From: Acidobacteriota bacterium | GTDB lineage: Bacteria > Acidobacteriota > Terriglobia > Terriglobales > Acidobacteriaceae | Assembly (NCBI GenBank): GCA_021780315.1 | Contig: JAJXYY010000042.1 | Span: forward strand, 496,001 to 560,000 | Direction of reading: 5' to 3' | Length of the DNA stretch: 64,000 nucleotides | In this document: one piece after another, positions 9,586 through 19,469 of the stretch | Layout of the letters: the number at the start of each line of letters is the position of its first letter | Numbering within the stretch: position 1 is the stretch's first letter | Notes under the pieces: model-generated | What the model saw: the letters and a program-made list of their open reading frames with translations, nothing else | Told to the model about the DNA's origin: nothing | Databases searched by the model: none | Program-made: the position numbers and the translations under genes

Positions 9586-10113
9586 ATGACGACGATGACT
9601 CGATTTGTACCGTTGCGTTCCTCGTTTGAGGATGTGGTTGGTTTGCAGAACCGTTTGAACTCGATCTTCAATGAATTTGTGCGGCCTGGGATTACGGCCG
9701 ATGAACCGAGTGGGGCGAGTGAGAGCTCGCAGGCCAGTTTTGTGCCGCCTGTGGATGTGTATGAAGATGCGCAGCAGGTGGTGTTGAAGCTGGAGGTTCC
9801 GGGCGTGAAGCTGGAAGACCTGGACATACGGCTGGAGAACCAGCGGCTGACGGTGAAGGGCGAGCGCCGGTTCGAGGCGGAGGAGAAGGCGGAGAACTTC
9901 CATCGGATTGAGCGGCGATTTGGCAGCTTTGCGCGGAGCTTTACGCTGCCGCCGACGATTGATCCGGAGGCGGTAGGCGCGGCGTACGATGCTGGTGTGT
10001 TGCGCATCTCGCTGGGCAAGAAGGCGGAGGCCAAGCCGAAGCAGGTGAAGATCGAAGTGGGCAGCGCGGGAGTTGCTGGAAGTTCGCGGCAGGTGGAAGC
10101 GGCTGCCTCGTAA
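9586..10113 (+). CDS. small heat-shock protein, Hsp20/alpha-crystallin family
   Basis: This ATP-independent holdase of about 175 residues binds unfolding proteins in the cytoplasm. The alpha-crystallin domain runs from about residue 48 (FVPPVDVYEDAQQVVLKLEVPGV) to about residue 143, including RRFGSFARSFTLP and the AAYDAGVLRISLGKK signature. The N- and C-terminal tails are short and variable, as usual. The ATG at 9586 lies seven to eight bases after AAGGAG; a GTG three bases earlier is a weaker choice. The ribosome site is held in a hairpin, suggesting temperature control. clpB follows after a terminator, so they are functional partners but probably separate transcripts. Confidence 0.95.
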   Translation: MTTMTRFVPLRSSFEDVVGLQNRLNSIFNEFVRPGITADEPSGASESSQASFVPPVDVYEDAQQVVLKLEVPGVKLEDLDIRLENQRLTVKGERRFEAEEKAENFHRIERRFGSFARSFTLPPTIDPEAVGAAYDAGVLRISLGKKAEAKPKQVKIEVGSAGVAGSSRQVEAAAS

Positions 10114-10140
10114 GCGTTGCACGGTTGGAGGAAGTTTTTG

Positions 10141-10179
10141 GCGGGGGAACATCGTAAGACGGTGGGCCTCCGCTTTTTT
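10141..10179 (+). terminator. rho-independent terminator after hsp20
   Basis: GCGGGGG pairs with CCTCCGC, with an inner CATCG/CGGTG stem, and is followed by six T. It separates hsp20 from clpB. Confidence 0.75.
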
Positions 10180-10248
10180 GGTTGAGGGTTGTGCGGGGTT
10201 GGATCTTTTTTGGATGGAACGGTTTTGGGAAGACCTGGAGGATGAGCG

Positions 10249-12888
10249 ATGGCGATCAAATGGGAGAAGTTGACGGTGAAGTCGCAGGAGGCGGTGCAGG
10301 CGGCGAGTGGGTTGGCTGGGGATCATGGAAATCCTGAGGTGCTGCCGCTGCACTTGATGGCGGCGCTGCTGGAGGATCGCGAGGGCGTGGTGATTCCGGT
10401 GCTGGAGAAGGTGGGGGTGCCAGTGCAGGAGTTGTTGGCGGGGGTGAATGGGGCGATTGAGAAGCTGCCGAAGGTGTCGGGTGGAGCGGCGCAGCCGGGG
10501 TTGAGTCAGGCGCTGCAGAAGGTGTTGGAGCAGGGCTTCAAGGAAGCGGAGAACTTCAAGGACGAGTATTGTTCGACGGAGCATTTTCTGCTGGCGTTGA
10601 CGAAGGTGAAGAACGATCCGGTGCAGATGGCGCTGCAGTCGTTTGGTGCGACGCACGATGCGATTTTGAAGGCGTTGAGTGCGGTGCGCGGGTCGCAGCG
10701 GGTGACGGACCAGACGCCGGAGGGCAAGTTCCAGGCGTTGGAGAAGTATGCGAAGGACCTGACGGAGTTGGCGCGGCGGGGCAAGCTGGATCCGGTGATA
10801 GGCCGGGATGAGGAGATACGTCGGGTGGTGCAGGTGCTGAGCCGACGGACGAAGAACAATCCGGTGCTGATTGGCGAGCCGGGAGTGGGCAAGACGGCGA
10901 TTGTGGAGGGGTTGGCGCGGCGGATTTTTCTGGGCGACGTGCCGGAGATACTGAAGGGCAAGCGGGTGTGTGCGCTGGACCTGGCGTCGATGGTGGCTGG
11001 TGCGAAGTTTCGCGGGGAGTTTGAAGAGCGGCTGAAGGCGGTGCTGAAGGAGATTGAGGACTCGAACGGCGAGATTATATTGTTCATCGATGAGTTACAT
11101 ACTCTGGTGGGCGCGGGTGCGGCTGAGGGCGCGATGGATGCGAGCAACATGCTGAAGCCGGCGCTGGCGCGGGGCGGGCTGAGGGCGATTGGCGCGACGA
11201 CGCTGAATGAGTATCGCAAGTACATCGAGAAAGATGCGGCGCTGGAGCGGCGGTTCCAGGTGGTGTATGTGGGCGAGCCGAACGTGGAGGATACGGTTGC
11301 GATTCTGCGCGGGCTGAAGGAGAAGTACGAGGCGCACCACAAGGTTCGGATCAAGGACTCGGCGATAGTGGCGGCGGCGACGTTGAGCCACCGGTATATC
11401 TCGGACCGATTTTTGCCGGACAAGGCGATCGATCTGGTGGATGAGGCTGCGGCTGCGCTGGCGATCCAGATTGGGTCAGTGCCGGTGGAGATTGACGATC
11501 TGGAGCGGCGGGCGACTTCGCTGGAGATTGAACGTGCTGCGCTGAAGCGGGAGAAGGATGCTGCGTCGCGGGAGCGGCTGGAGATTGTGGAGCGTGAGCT
11601 GGCCGAGGTGAAGGAGAAGGCAGCGGGGCTGCGGGCGCGGTGGCAGAAGGAGCGGGGAGCGATTGGCCGGATTGCAGAGCTGAAGGAGAAGCTGGAGGCG
11701 TTGCGGTTTCAGGCGCAGGAGGAGACGCGCAAGGGGAATCTACAGCGTGCGGCGGAGTTGCAGTACGGCGAGATTCCGAAGATGGAAGCGGAGTTGAAGG
11801 AGCTGACGGCGCTGCAGGATGCGAGCGGCGATGAGGGTCCGCAGCGGATGCTGAAGGAAGAGGTGGACGAAGAAGATATTGCGAAGGTGGTGTCGAAGTG
11901 GACCGGGATTCCGGTGAACAAGATGCTGGAAGGCGAGATGCAGAAGCTGATCCAGATGGAGGAGCGGCTGCGGGAGCGGGTGGTTGGTCAGGACGAGGCG
12001 CTGCAGGCAGTGGCGAATGCGATTCGGCGATCGCGTGCGGGGCTGAGTGATCCGAAGCGTCCGATTGGCTCGTTTATCTTTCTGGGGCCGACGGGTGTGG
12101 GCAAGACGGAGACGGCACGGGCTTTGGCGGAGTTTCTGTTCGACGATGAGCAGGCGATGGTGCGGATCGACATGAGCGAGTACATGGAGAAGCACGCGGT
12201 GGCACGGCTGATTGGCGCGCCTCCGGGCTATGTGGGGTATGACGAGGGCGGTCAGTTGACGGAGGCGGTACGGCGGCGTCCGTATGCGGTGGTGCTGTTT
12301 GATGAGATTGAGAAGGCGCATCCGGATGTGTTCAACGTGCTGCTGCAGGTGCTGGACGATGGGCGGCTGACGGACTCGAAGGGCCGTACGGTGGACTTCA
12401 AGAATGCGGTGCTGATTATGACGTCGAACGTTGGCGCGGCGCAGTTGTCGACGGCGTGGGCGGATGGCGAGGAGGGATTCGAGGAGGCCAAGGGTCGTGT
12501 GATGGAGCAGTTGCGGCAGCATTTTCGTCCGGAGTTTTTGAATCGCGTGGATGACATTGTGGTGTTCCATGCGCTGAGCGAAGTGCAGTTGGCGCACATC
12601 ATCGATCTGCGGCTGAAGGACCTGGAGAATCTGCTGGCGGATCGGAAGATTACGCTGGAGCTGACGGAAGGGGCGCGGAAGGCGATCTTTACGGCAGGCT
12701 ACGACCGGGCGTATGGAGCGCGGCCGTTGAAGCGGGCGATCCAACGGATGGTGCAGGACAAGCTGGCGGTAAAGATACTGGATGGGTCGATACTGCATGG
12801 CGACCACGTGGTGGTGACCGCGGCCAAGGGCGGCGGACTGTCGTTCGAAGTGACGGAGCGAAGCCCGGTGGCGGAGGTCGTGGCGTAA
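10249..12888 (+). CDS. clpB: ATP-dependent chaperone ClpB
   Basis: ClpB is a hexameric disaggregase that pulls proteins out of aggregates together with DnaK. The 879 residues show the full layout: the N-terminal Clp repeat domain; a first AAA+ module with Walker A GEPGVGKT near residue 209 and Walker [10 protein letters not shown]; the long coiled-coil middle domain rich in Glu and Lys around residues 410-530; and a second AAA+ module with GPTGVGKT near residue 612 and [10 protein letters not shown]. Pore-loop motifs [14 protein letters not shown] and [13 protein letters not shown] are intact. GGAGGATGAG precedes the ATG at 10249. A terminator follows the stop. Length and motifs are standard. 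Confidence 0.98.
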   Translation: MAIKWEKLTVKSQEAVQAASGLAGDHGNPEVLPLHLMAALLEDREGVVIPVLEKVGVPVQELLAGVNGAIEKLPKVSGGAAQPGLSQALQKVLEQGFKEAENFKDEYCSTEHFLLALTKVKNDPVQMALQSFGATHDAILKALSAVRGSQRVTDQTPEGKFQALEKYAKDLTELARRGKLDPVIGRDEEIRRVVQVLSRRTKNNPVLIGEPGVGKTAIVEGLARRIFLGDVPEILKGKRVCALDLASMVAGAKFRGEFEERLKAVLKEIEDSNGEIILFIDELHTLVGAGAAEGAMDASNMLKPALARGGLRAIGATTLNEYRKYIEKDAALERRFQVVYVGEPNVEDTVAILRGLKEKYEAHHKVRIKDSAIVAAATLSHRYISDRFLPDKAIDLVDEAAAALAIQIGSVPVEIDDLERRATSLEIERAALKREKDAASRERLEIVERELAEVKEKAAGLRARWQKERGAIGRIAELKEKLEALRFQAQEETRKGNLQRAAELQYGEIPKMEAELKELTALQDASGDEGPQRMLKEEVDEEDIAKVVSKWTGIPVNKMLEGEMQKLIQMEERLRERVVGQDEALQAVANAIRRSRAGLSDPKRPIGSFIFLGPTGVGKTETARALAEFLFDDEQAMVRIDMSEYMEKHAVARLIGAPPGYVGYDEGGQLTEAVRRRPYAVVLFDEIEKAHPDVFNVLLQVLDDGRLTDSKGRTVDFKNAVLIMTSNVGAAQLSTAWADGEEGFEEAKGRVMEQLRQHFRPEFLNRVDDIVVFHALSEVQLAHIIDLRLKDLENLLADRKITLELTEGARKAIFTAGYDRAYGARPLKRAIQRMVQDKLAVKILDGSILHGDHVVVTAAKGGGLSFEVTERSPVAEVVA

Positions 12889-12921
12889 GGCTGACGCAGC
12901 AGATACAGTGCTGCGGCGCGC

Positions 12922-12964
12922 TGCCCATGTCCTTGCGGAAGAGTGCAAGGGCATGGGCATTTTT
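12922..12964 (+). terminator. rho-independent terminator after clpB
   Basis: TGCCCATGTCCTTGC pairs with GCAAGGGCATGGGCA (one G-T pair) across an eight-base loop and is followed by five T, 34 bases after the clpB stop. Confidence 0.85.
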
Positions 12965-13043
12965 GCGTGGGGCTGATGCAAGGTGTTCGGGATGGGCGGG
13001 ATCGCGAAGGGATCTCATTTGCTGACCGTATACTCATGCAGGG

Positions 13044-14738
13044 ATGTCACGACGAGCGATCATCATAGGGGCTGGACCGGCGGGGTTGACTGCGGCGCTG
13101 GAGCTGGTGAGGCGGACGGATGTTGTGCCGATTGTGCTGGAGGCGAGCGAAGAGATTGGCGGCATCTCCCGGACGATCAAGTACAAGGGCAACCGGATGG
13201 ATATTGGGGGGCATCGTTTTTTCTCCAAGAGCGACCGGGTGATGCAGTGGTGGGCGGACCTGATGCCTCCGGAGGTGGATGCCACTGGCGGGGTGGCGGA
13301 GGTTAGCTATCAGGGCAAGACGCGGGTGGTGGCGGTGCCGGCGCATCTACAGGAGGAGCCAGTGTTGCGGGGGGTGGGACCCATCGTTCACGGTGCGGGT
13401 GAGGCCAACGGGGACGAAGAGAAGCTGGGGGTGGAGGAGACCGTGGCTGCGGAGGTGGTGGTGACGGCCTCGCCTGCTGATCCTGATCTGGTGATGTTGA
13501 TCCGTCCGCGCAAGAGCCGGATTTATTACCTGCGGAAGTTTTTCGATTATCCGATTACGCTGACGGCAACTACGCTGGGGAACCTTGGCCTGGTGCGAAC
13601 GATGAAGGTGGGGACGAGTTATCTGCTATCGCGGGTGAAGCAGATCGCTCCGGAGAAGAGCCTGGAAGATTTTCTGATTAATCGGTTTGGGCGGCAGCTT
13701 TATCTGACGTTCTTCAAGAGCTATACGGAGAAGGTATGGGGAACGCCGTGCGAGGAGATCTCGGCGGAGTGGGGAGCGCAGCGGATCAAGGGATTGAGCC
13801 TGACGACGGCGGTGAAGCACTTTGTCATGAAGGCTCTGCGGGTGCGGCGTGAAAGTGGGCAGGATGTGGCGCAGAAGGGTACGGACACGAGTCTGATTGA
13901 GCGGTTTCTGTATCCGAAGTTTGGGCCTGGGCAGCTTTGGGAGCATGTAGCTGAGTTGGTGAAGGCGGGTGGCGGCGAGATCCACTTGGGCTGGAAGGTG
14001 GACCGGATGCACTGCGAGGGACAGCGAGTGGTATCGATCGATGCGGTGAATGCTGCGGGAGAGCGGCAGACGTTTGCGGGGGAGTACTTTGTCTCGACGA
14101 TGCCGATGCGGGAGTTGGTGGAGGCGATGGACGCACCGGTGCCGGAGCATGTGCGCGAGGTGAGTGCGGGGCTGCAGTACCGGGACTTTATTACGGTGGG
14201 ACTGCTGGTGGATCGGCTGAAGGTACAGGAGCGGGATGGCGGATTGCTGCGCGATACGTGGATCTATGTGCAGGAGCCGGATGTGTTACTGGGACGGTTA
14301 CAGATCTTCAATAACTGGAGTCCTTACCTGGTGGCAGACCCGTCGAAGGTGTGGATTGGGCTGGAGTATTTCTGCTATGACACGGACGCTTTGTGGACGA
14401 TGGCGGATGACGAGTTGCAGCGGTTTGCGATAGGGGAGCTGGCGAAGATCGGGATTGTGACGGCTGAAGACGTGCGGGATGGGCATGTGGTGCGGGTGCC
14501 GAAGACGTACCCGGCGTACTTTGGGACGTATGACCGGTTCGAAGAGCTGAGAGAGTTTACGGACGGATTTGAGAACCTGTTTCTGGTGGGACGGAATGGG
14601 ATGCACAAGTACAACAACCAGGACCACAGCATGTTGACGGCGATGACGGTGGTAGATGGAATTGTCGCTGGACAGGTGGATAAGGCGGCGGTGTGGGGGA
14701 TCAACACGGAGCAGGAGTACCACGAGGTGAAGAAGTAG
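13044..14738 (+). CDS. NAD(P)/FAD-dependent oxidoreductase (amine-oxidase/UDP-galactopyranose-mutase-like)
   Basis: This FAD-binding protein of 564 residues belongs to the large group that includes protoporphyrinogen oxidase, phytoene desaturase and UDP-galactopyranose mutase. The N-terminal Rossmann motif [16 protein letters not shown] is followed by [13 protein letters not shown] and the [11 protein letters not shown] segment. [16 protein letters not shown] and [21 protein letters not shown] near the end are typical of a bacterial subgroup often found with glycosyltransferases. Between residues about 80 and 148 lies a low-complexity Gly/Glu/Val-rich stretch that looks inserted. No sugar or carotenoid genes are adjacent, so the substrate is unknown. 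Confidence 0.88.
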   Translation: MSRRAIIIGAGPAGLTAALELVRRTDVVPIVLEASEEIGGISRTIKYKGNRMDIGGHRFFSKSDRVMQWWADLMPPEVDATGGVAEVSYQGKTRVVAVPAHLQEEPVLRGVGPIVHGAGEANGDEEKLGVEETVAAEVVVTASPADPDLVMLIRPRKSRIYYLRKFFDYPITLTATTLGNLGLVRTMKVGTSYLLSRVKQIAPEKSLEDFLINRFGRQLYLTFFKSYTEKVWGTPCEEISAEWGAQRIKGLSLTTAVKHFVMKALRVRRESGQDVAQKGTDTSLIERFLYPKFGPGQLWEHVAELVKAGGGEIHLGWKVDRMHCEGQRVVSIDAVNAAGERQTFAGEYFVSTMPMRELVEAMDAPVPEHVREVSAGLQYRDFITVGLLVDRLKVQERDGGLLRDTWIYVQEPDVLLGRLQIFNNWSPYLVADPSKVWIGLEYFCYDTDALWTMADDELQRFAIGELAKIGIVTAEDVRDGHVVRVPKTYPAYFGTYDRFEELREFTDGFENLFLVGRNGMHKYNNQDHSMLTAMTVVDGIVAGQVDKAAVWGINTEQEYHEVKK

Positions 14739-14911
14739 GCTGGATGGCTATTGGGCGATGGAGGCGGGAGGGGTGGGTACGGGTTGCGGACAGGAAAACG
14801 AACCATGAGGATTACCCTGGGTACGCCGTAACAGCATAGTCAGCGGCGTGTGAATCGCGATAGGCTTGCGCGGTAGTTGTGCGGACTGCTGTTCGCGGAC
14901 GGGTAAAAGTT

Positions 14912-15328
14912 ATGAGATCGCCGTTGAAGAAAATGTTGATGAGCGGGTTTGTGGTGTTGGTGGTGGTGCTGACGGTGTATCGCGAGCGGCTGTTTGTGCG
15001 CGATCCGGTGGCGCGGGTGGAGCGGAATGGGATTCGGGAGAGCGACGTACGGGTGTATGTGAACTCGTATAACGACATTTTGGTGGAGTATCCGGATGCG
15101 GACCGGCGTTATCTGGTGCAGGCGATCCATGGGGTTCCTGGGGTACCGGGAGTGCCGGTGCACCTGGGCTGTCTGCGCGGTCTGGCCTGCCTGACGGAAC
15201 GGGACAATGCTCCGGTGGTGCCGCTGGCGGGTAGCGGGTACGAGCCAGATGTGGTGATGACGAACGCGTATGTGTCTTTTGATGACGGTGCTGGCGCGCC
15301 GGTGCGGGTGGAGTTGCATTACCGGTGA
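14912..15328 (+). CDS. small membrane-anchored protein of unknown function
   Basis: I do not recognise this protein. It has about 138 residues. A basic N-terminus and one hydrophobic helix (SGFVVLVVVLTVY) would anchor it in the inner membrane with the rest outside. The outer part contains NDILVEYPDADRRYLVQAI, a short GVPGVPGVPVHLGCLRG turn-rich segment with two cysteines (GCLRGLACL), and a C-terminal VSFDDGAGAPVRVELHYR that reads like a beta strand pair. The ATG at 14912 follows GGGTAAAAGTT; a GTG at 14879 would add eleven residues. It is convergent with a SnoaL-like gene only nine bases away. It may be real; composition matches its neighbours. Confidence 0.6.
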   Translation: MRSPLKKMLMSGFVVLVVVLTVYRERLFVRDPVARVERNGIRESDVRVYVNSYNDILVEYPDADRRYLVQAIHGVPGVPGVPVHLGCLRGLACLTERDNAPVVPLAGSGYEPDVVMTNAYVSFDDGAGAPVRVELHYR

Positions 15329-15337
15329 GGTGAGTGG

Positions 15338-15688
15338 CTAGTCCGCGAGTGTTCCCTGATGGAACTGAATCTGCCAGCGCTGGTCGCGATAGACCCACAG
15401 GGACGAGCGATGGGAACGGGCGGCGTTGGTGGTGGCGTGGTAAGTGGCGAGGGCTACTTCGGGCGAGAGCAGGGTGACATAGAAGAACGAGATGGTGGCT
15501 GGACGCGGAGTGCTTGCAAGCAGGACTTCGATGGTCTGCTGCCGGTCGAGGATACGGCCGGAGCAGCAGAACTCACGGTAGTTGTCTGCGAAGAGCGGTG
15601 CGAGCACGGCACGGTCGGGCTCGCGATCGGGGTGGAGGAGCCGTTCTTCGAGAGCATAGAGATGTTCCTGCAACTCGGCGGATGTCAT
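15338..15688 (-). CDS. DUF4440 / SnoaL-like (NTF2-fold) protein
   Basis: This small cytoplasmic protein of about 116 residues has the NTF2-like pattern of DUF4440: an N-terminal helix (ELQEHLYALEERLL), then FADNYREFCCSGRILDRQQTIEVL, and strands ending in SSLWVYRDQRWQIQFHQGT. Family members range from enzymes to simple ligand-binding proteins, so no reaction can be assigned. The ATG at 15688 begins MTSAELQEHL; a longer frame to 15748 would run through a terminator hairpin and is rejected. It lies downstream of the TonB receptor terminator and is convergent with the membrane protein at 14912. Confidence 0.75.
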   Translation of the reverse strand: MTSAELQEHLYALEERLLHPDREPDRAVLAPLFADNYREFCCSGRILDRQQTIEVLLASTPRPATISFFYVTLLSPEVALATYHATTNAARSHRSSLWVYRDQRWQIQFHQGTLAD

Positions 15689-15710
15689 AGAAGCATTATC
15701 GTCCAGATCC

Positions 15711-15749
15711 TGTAAAAATGGCTGCCCCCCGATAAAGGGGGCAGCCATT
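15711..15749 (-). terminator. rho-independent terminator of the TonB-dependent receptor gene
   Basis: AATGGCTGCCCCC (15717-15729) pairs perfectly with GGGGGCAGCCATT (15737-15749) around a seven-base loop. On the minus strand it is followed by TTTTTACA. It lies 26 bases after the receptor stop. Confidence 0.9.
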
Positions 15750-15774
15750 GGTGTGCAAGGGTCAGGTTGATGAG

Positions 15775-18700
15775 TTAGAAGGTGAACTTGCCAGCAAGCT
15801 GGAAGATACGCGCCGGCTGGGCCGAGGTGGCATAACCGAACTGGCTGGAGTTGAGGTTGGTGGTAAAGCCGTTGAAGCTGGGGTGATTGAAGACGTTGAA
15901 AGCCTCCAAGCGGATGTTGAAGTCCAGACGATCATAGACCGGGAAGGTGCGGGTGACGGCTGCATCTACATCGTAGTAGGCCGGCTGACGGAAGGCGTTG
16001 CGACCAAGGTCACCGAAGGTTCCGGTGGGGTTGGAGGCGAAGGCACCGACGGATTTGGCCGAGAGGTACTGACGGTTTCCGGTGGCGAGTTGAGTGATCT
16101 TCTGGTGGGAGTAAACCGCCGTGGGATTGACGAGGTTGGGACGGTCGAGGCCAACGCCGGTGAGGGAGTTGTCCGCGCCGGTGGTGACGTTGAGGGGTGC
16201 GCCGCTGAGGATACGCACGAGGGGAGCAAGCTGCCAATCGTTGACGATGGCACGGGCGTAACCGGGCAGGCTGGTGAAGTGGCTCTGAGCGACGAAGGTG
16301 GTGTTGAAGATATGACGGATGTCATAGCCGCAATTGGCACGATCAGCACGCTTGTTGTAGGGGTTCTCGTAAACGCCGTTGGTGACGTCGCCGTTGGCAT
16401 CTGCAGGGCTGATGCAATGCGACCAGGTGTAGTTGGCGAGGAAGCTGAAGTTATGCGACATACGGTGCTGCACTGCCGCGATGACACCGTGGTAGGTGGA
16501 GTTTGCTCCATCGTCGAGCAGGGTCATCTGGTAGTTGTAGTACGCACCCTGGGTGGGGTTTTCGAGGACCAGACGGGTACGGACTGCGGTGTTCTTGGTG
16601 GTGGAGCAAGGCGAGCCTGCAGCAGGCAGGCCAGTGGTTGGGGTGAGGACTCCGCAGGAGCCGGTGGCTCCGTTAGAGGTGCCGGGGATGTAGACGGCAG
16701 GATTCAAGGAGGTTCCTACCCAGAGGTGGGAGTTCTTGTTGCCGAGGTAGTTGAGGGAGAAGTTCCAGCCGCTTCCGAGGTCCTGCTGGACACTTGCGGT
16801 CCACTGGTCGACGGTAGGCGCATGGAGGTTCTGGGGGATGACGATGTAGAGCGAACCCTTCGGAAAGGGCGAGGATGCGTTGGGCGGGAAGACACCTGGG
16901 AAGGGATTTCCGCCGGGGTAGTTGCTGTAGGGGTTGGCGAAGCTGATCTGGCCAGTCTGGTCGATTTCGTTGACGACGGGCGGGTTGGAGGTGATGCGCT
17001 GGATGGCGAAGAGGCCCGGGGTGTCATACATGATGGCTCCACCGAAGCGCACAACAGTTTTGCCTGTACCGAAGGGATCGTAGGTGATACCGACGCGAGG
17101 CGAGAAGTTGCGGGGGCTGTTGTTGGCGAAGGCCTTGGAGACGCCGGGATCGCCGTAGAAGAAGGAGCCAGCCGGCGCGTTGGGGAAGGTGGTGCTCTTC
17201 TGGCCTGCGTCAAAGGCTGCCTGGTTGAAGACGCTGCCACGGCCCTTCTGGTCAACTGGGACGAAGTAGGGTTCGTAGCGGAGGCCAGCGCTGACGGTGA
17301 GCCGCTGGGTGGCGTGCCAGGTGTCCTGAGCGTAGACGCTGAAGATGTTCTGGCGGTAGTTGGTGACCTGAGCGCGGCTCTGGCTGAAGGCGTTCTGCTG
17401 ACCGGTGATGAAGTCGAGGAGTGGCTCGCCGACGTTCTTGTTGTTGATACCGCTGAGACCGCCGCTGAAGGAGAACGAACCGTTCTGGAGGTAGCCGGCG
17501 TTGGTGTTGTCACCGGTACGGATGAACTCGACACCGGCGGCGATCTGGTGCTTGCCGCGGAGGTAGTCGACGTCGTCGGAGAAGTCTTCGGTGTTGGTGT
17601 TGAAGTAGCCTGGCGAGCAGGTACCGCAACCGATGTTGAAGCCGTTGCTGACGGTGAGGCGGAAGTCAGCCGCGACGTAGGGGTAGAAGTTGACTCCGAC
17701 TGCGGTGGCGTTGATGCCTCCGGCGGTGGGTCCACGGTTATCGCGGCGACGTGCATAGGTGCCGTGGAAGGTGTTTACGATTCTGGGCGACACGATGTAG
17801 GTGTGACCGAGGGTGTAGTTCATGACGCGCTCGTCGTTACCGGCTGTGGTGGTAACGAGGAGGTTGGCAGGATCGTAGAAGGCTGGCTGCTTGTAGTTGG
17901 TGACGAACGCGCGGAAGAAGATCGACTGCTTGGCGTTCATGGTGTAGTCGACGCGACCGACGAACTGGTTTTCGCTGTTGATGGCAGGCAGAGCTACCTG
18001 GGTGAGACCAGAGACGGGATCAGCCTGGCCGATGGGGAGGAGCTTGGTAAGGTTGACGGCCTGCTGGCTGATGCTGCTGGGAGCAACCTTACGGGTGGCG
18101 GTGATGTTGGTACCGGAGGCCGGGTCGGTGAGGGCGTAGGGCAGGCCAGTGGCGGGGTTGATGCCGGTGCTGATCTTGACCTGGGCGCAACTGCCGGTGG
18201 TAGGCTCCTGGCTAAAGTCGCCGGAGATCTCGGCCAGGGTGGGCAGGCAGGCGGAGGCAGCGTTGGTAGCCTGGCTCTCGCGGGTGCCCTGATATCCGCC
18301 GAAGAAGAAGAGCTTGTCGGTCAGGATCTTGCCGCCGAGGGTTCCGCCGAACTGATTACGGTGAAGAGTGTCCTTTTTGGTGGCGAAGAAGTTGGTCGCG
18401 TTGAGGTAGTTGTTACGGAGGAAGTCAAAAGCCGTACCGTGCCACTGGTTGGTACCGGAGTTGGTGACGACGTTGACGAGGGCACCGGGGTGGACACCGT
18501 TGCGGGCTGGCAGAGAGTTGGACTCAACCGAGAACTCGCGGAGGGCGTCGGGGAAGGGGTAGGGGAGGTTGACGTTGGTAAAGGTGTCAACGTTGGTACC
18601 GCCGTCGAGGACGTAGTTGTTGTAGTTGCCCTGGCTGCCGGCGACCGCGATTGCGGTGGAGCTGGCGTAGTTCTTGGAGCCGATCATGTCGTTGCCGGGT

Positions 18701-19230
18701 GCGTTGACGGCACCGCCGGAGATGAGGATGAGCTGGGTGGCCTGACGACCGTTGAGGGGGAGTTCGGTGATGCTCTGCTGGTCGACGACCTGTTTGAAGG
18801 AGCTGCTCTCGGTTTCGAGCGCCACGCCGGTGGCGTCTACGGTGATCTGCTCGGAGGTGCTGCCGAGGGTGAGAGGCGCATTGATCTGGATGTTATTACC
18901 GACTTCGAGGACGCCACGCTGGGTGTATCCCTTGAATCCCTTGGCGGAGAAGGCGATGCTGTAGGGACCGACGGGGACGTTGGGCAAGCTGTAGAGTCCG
19001 GAGTTGTCGGTGGTGGTGGCACGAGCGACGCCGGTCTCGGTGCTGGTGAGGGTGACGGTGGCGTTGGGAACAGAGGCTCCGGTTGGGTCGGTCACGGTTC
19101 CCTGAACGCTGGCCGTACCAGCGGTCTGGGCATGAGCGATGCTAAGGGTGAAGCAAAAAAGTGCTACGGCTACGATGGCGCTCCGGGAAAGTAATGAGGT
19201 GAGCAATCCGCCTATTTTTTTTACGTACAT
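15775..19230 (-). CDS. TonB-dependent receptor with carboxypeptidase-regulatory domain (Oar-like)
   Basis: This large outer-membrane receptor of about 1151 residues takes up or binds a ligand using the TonB energy system. After a signal peptide ending in SIAHA comes a carboxypeptidase-regulatory fold (VQGTVTDPTGASVPNATVTL through GPYSIAFSAKGFKGY). A plug domain follows, with ELPLNGRQATQLILISGG, and then a long beta barrel. The last residue is Phe (LAGKFTF), as needed for barrel insertion. The ATG at 19230 has GAGGAAC eight bases upstream; in-frame extension further upstream crosses the promoter. Oar-like receptors are expanded in Acidobacteriota, often for plant sugars or proteins, but the ligand here is unknown. 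Confidence 0.94.
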   Translation of the reverse strand: MYVKKIGGLLTSLLSRSAIVAVALFCFTLSIAHAQTAGTASVQGTVTDPTGASVPNATVTLTSTETGVARATTTDNSGLYSLPNVPVGPYSIAFSAKGFKGYTQRGVLEVGNNIQINAPLTLGSTSEQITVDATGVALETESSSFKQVVDQQSITELPLNGRQATQLILISGGAVNAPGNDMIGSKNYASSTAIAVAGSQGNYNNYVLDGGTNVDTFTNVNLPYPFPDALREFSVESNSLPARNGVHPGALVNVVTNSGTNQWHGTAFDFLRNNYLNATNFFATKKDTLHRNQFGGTLGGKILTDKLFFFGGYQGTRESQATNAASACLPTLAEISGDFSQEPTTGSCAQVKISTGINPATGLPYALTDPASGTNITATRKVAPSSISQQAVNLTKLLPIGQADPVSGLTQVALPAINSENQFVGRVDYTMNAKQSIFFRAFVTNYKQPAFYDPANLLVTTTAGNDERVMNYTLGHTYIVSPRIVNTFHGTYARRRDNRGPTAGGINATAVGVNFYPYVAADFRLTVSNGFNIGCGTCSPGYFNTNTEDFSDDVDYLRGKHQIAAGVEFIRTGDNTNAGYLQNGSFSFSGGLSGINNKNVGEPLLDFITGQQNAFSQSRAQVTNYRQNIFSVYAQDTWHATQRLTVSAGLRYEPYFVPVDQKGRGSVFNQAAFDAGQKSTTFPNAPAGSFFYGDPGVSKAFANNSPRNFSPRVGITYDPFGTGKTVVRFGGAIMYDTPGLFAIQRITSNPPVVNEIDQTGQISFANPYSNYPGGNPFPGVFPPNASSPFPKGSLYIVIPQNLHAPTVDQWTASVQQDLGSGWNFSLNYLGNKNSHLWVGTSLNPAVYIPGTSNGATGSCGVLTPTTGLPAAGSPCSTTKNTAVRTRLVLENPTQGAYYNYQMTLLDDGANSTYHGVIAAVQHRMSHNFSFLANYTWSHCISPADANGDVTNGVYENPYNKRADRANCGYDIRHIFNTTFVAQSHFTSLPGYARAIVNDWQLAPLVRILSGAPLNVTTGADNSLTGVGLDRPNLVNPTAVYSHQKITQLATGNRQYLSAKSVGAFASNPTGTFGDLGRNAFRQPAYYDVDAAVTRTFPVYDRLDFNIRLEAFNVFNHPSFNGFTTNLNSSQFGYATSAQPARIFQLAGKFTF

Positions 19231-19316
19231 TCTTAAGTTCCTCGCGGTTTTTGAGTCGGGTGGATGGGTAGTCCAAGTTACAGAACGAATAAAGTGGCCT
19301 GACCAATGCGGCGTGA

Positions 19317-19346
19317 AATATATGGATGGGCCATGCCACTTGTCAA
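19317..19346 (-). promoter_or_regulatory. promoter of the TonB-dependent receptor
   Basis: On the minus strand TTGACA and TATATT are separated by 18 bases. It lies about 87 bases upstream of the receptor start. The hexamers are close to consensus, which is rare in this G+C-rich window and suggests strong expression. Confidence 0.7.
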
Positions 19347-19469
19347 CACAAATAGTTTCCCCACCGAAGCAGGCGAATCTTCTAGCCTGCAAACATATGT
19401 AATGCAAGGACTTATAGAGGTAACGCCGAAGGCTCAGATGGTGCAGAATTGGTCTGTTTCGGGGGAGAT

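Noticed and set aside
10249..12888. CIRCE or HspR-type operators near clpB and hsp20
   Set aside because: Searched by eye for TTAGCACTC-N9-GAGTGCTAA and CTTGAGT-N7-ACTCAAG; none seen upstream of either gene.
15689..15748. 20-residue extension of the SnoaL-like protein
   Set aside because: The bases form the terminator hairpin of the TonB receptor gene.
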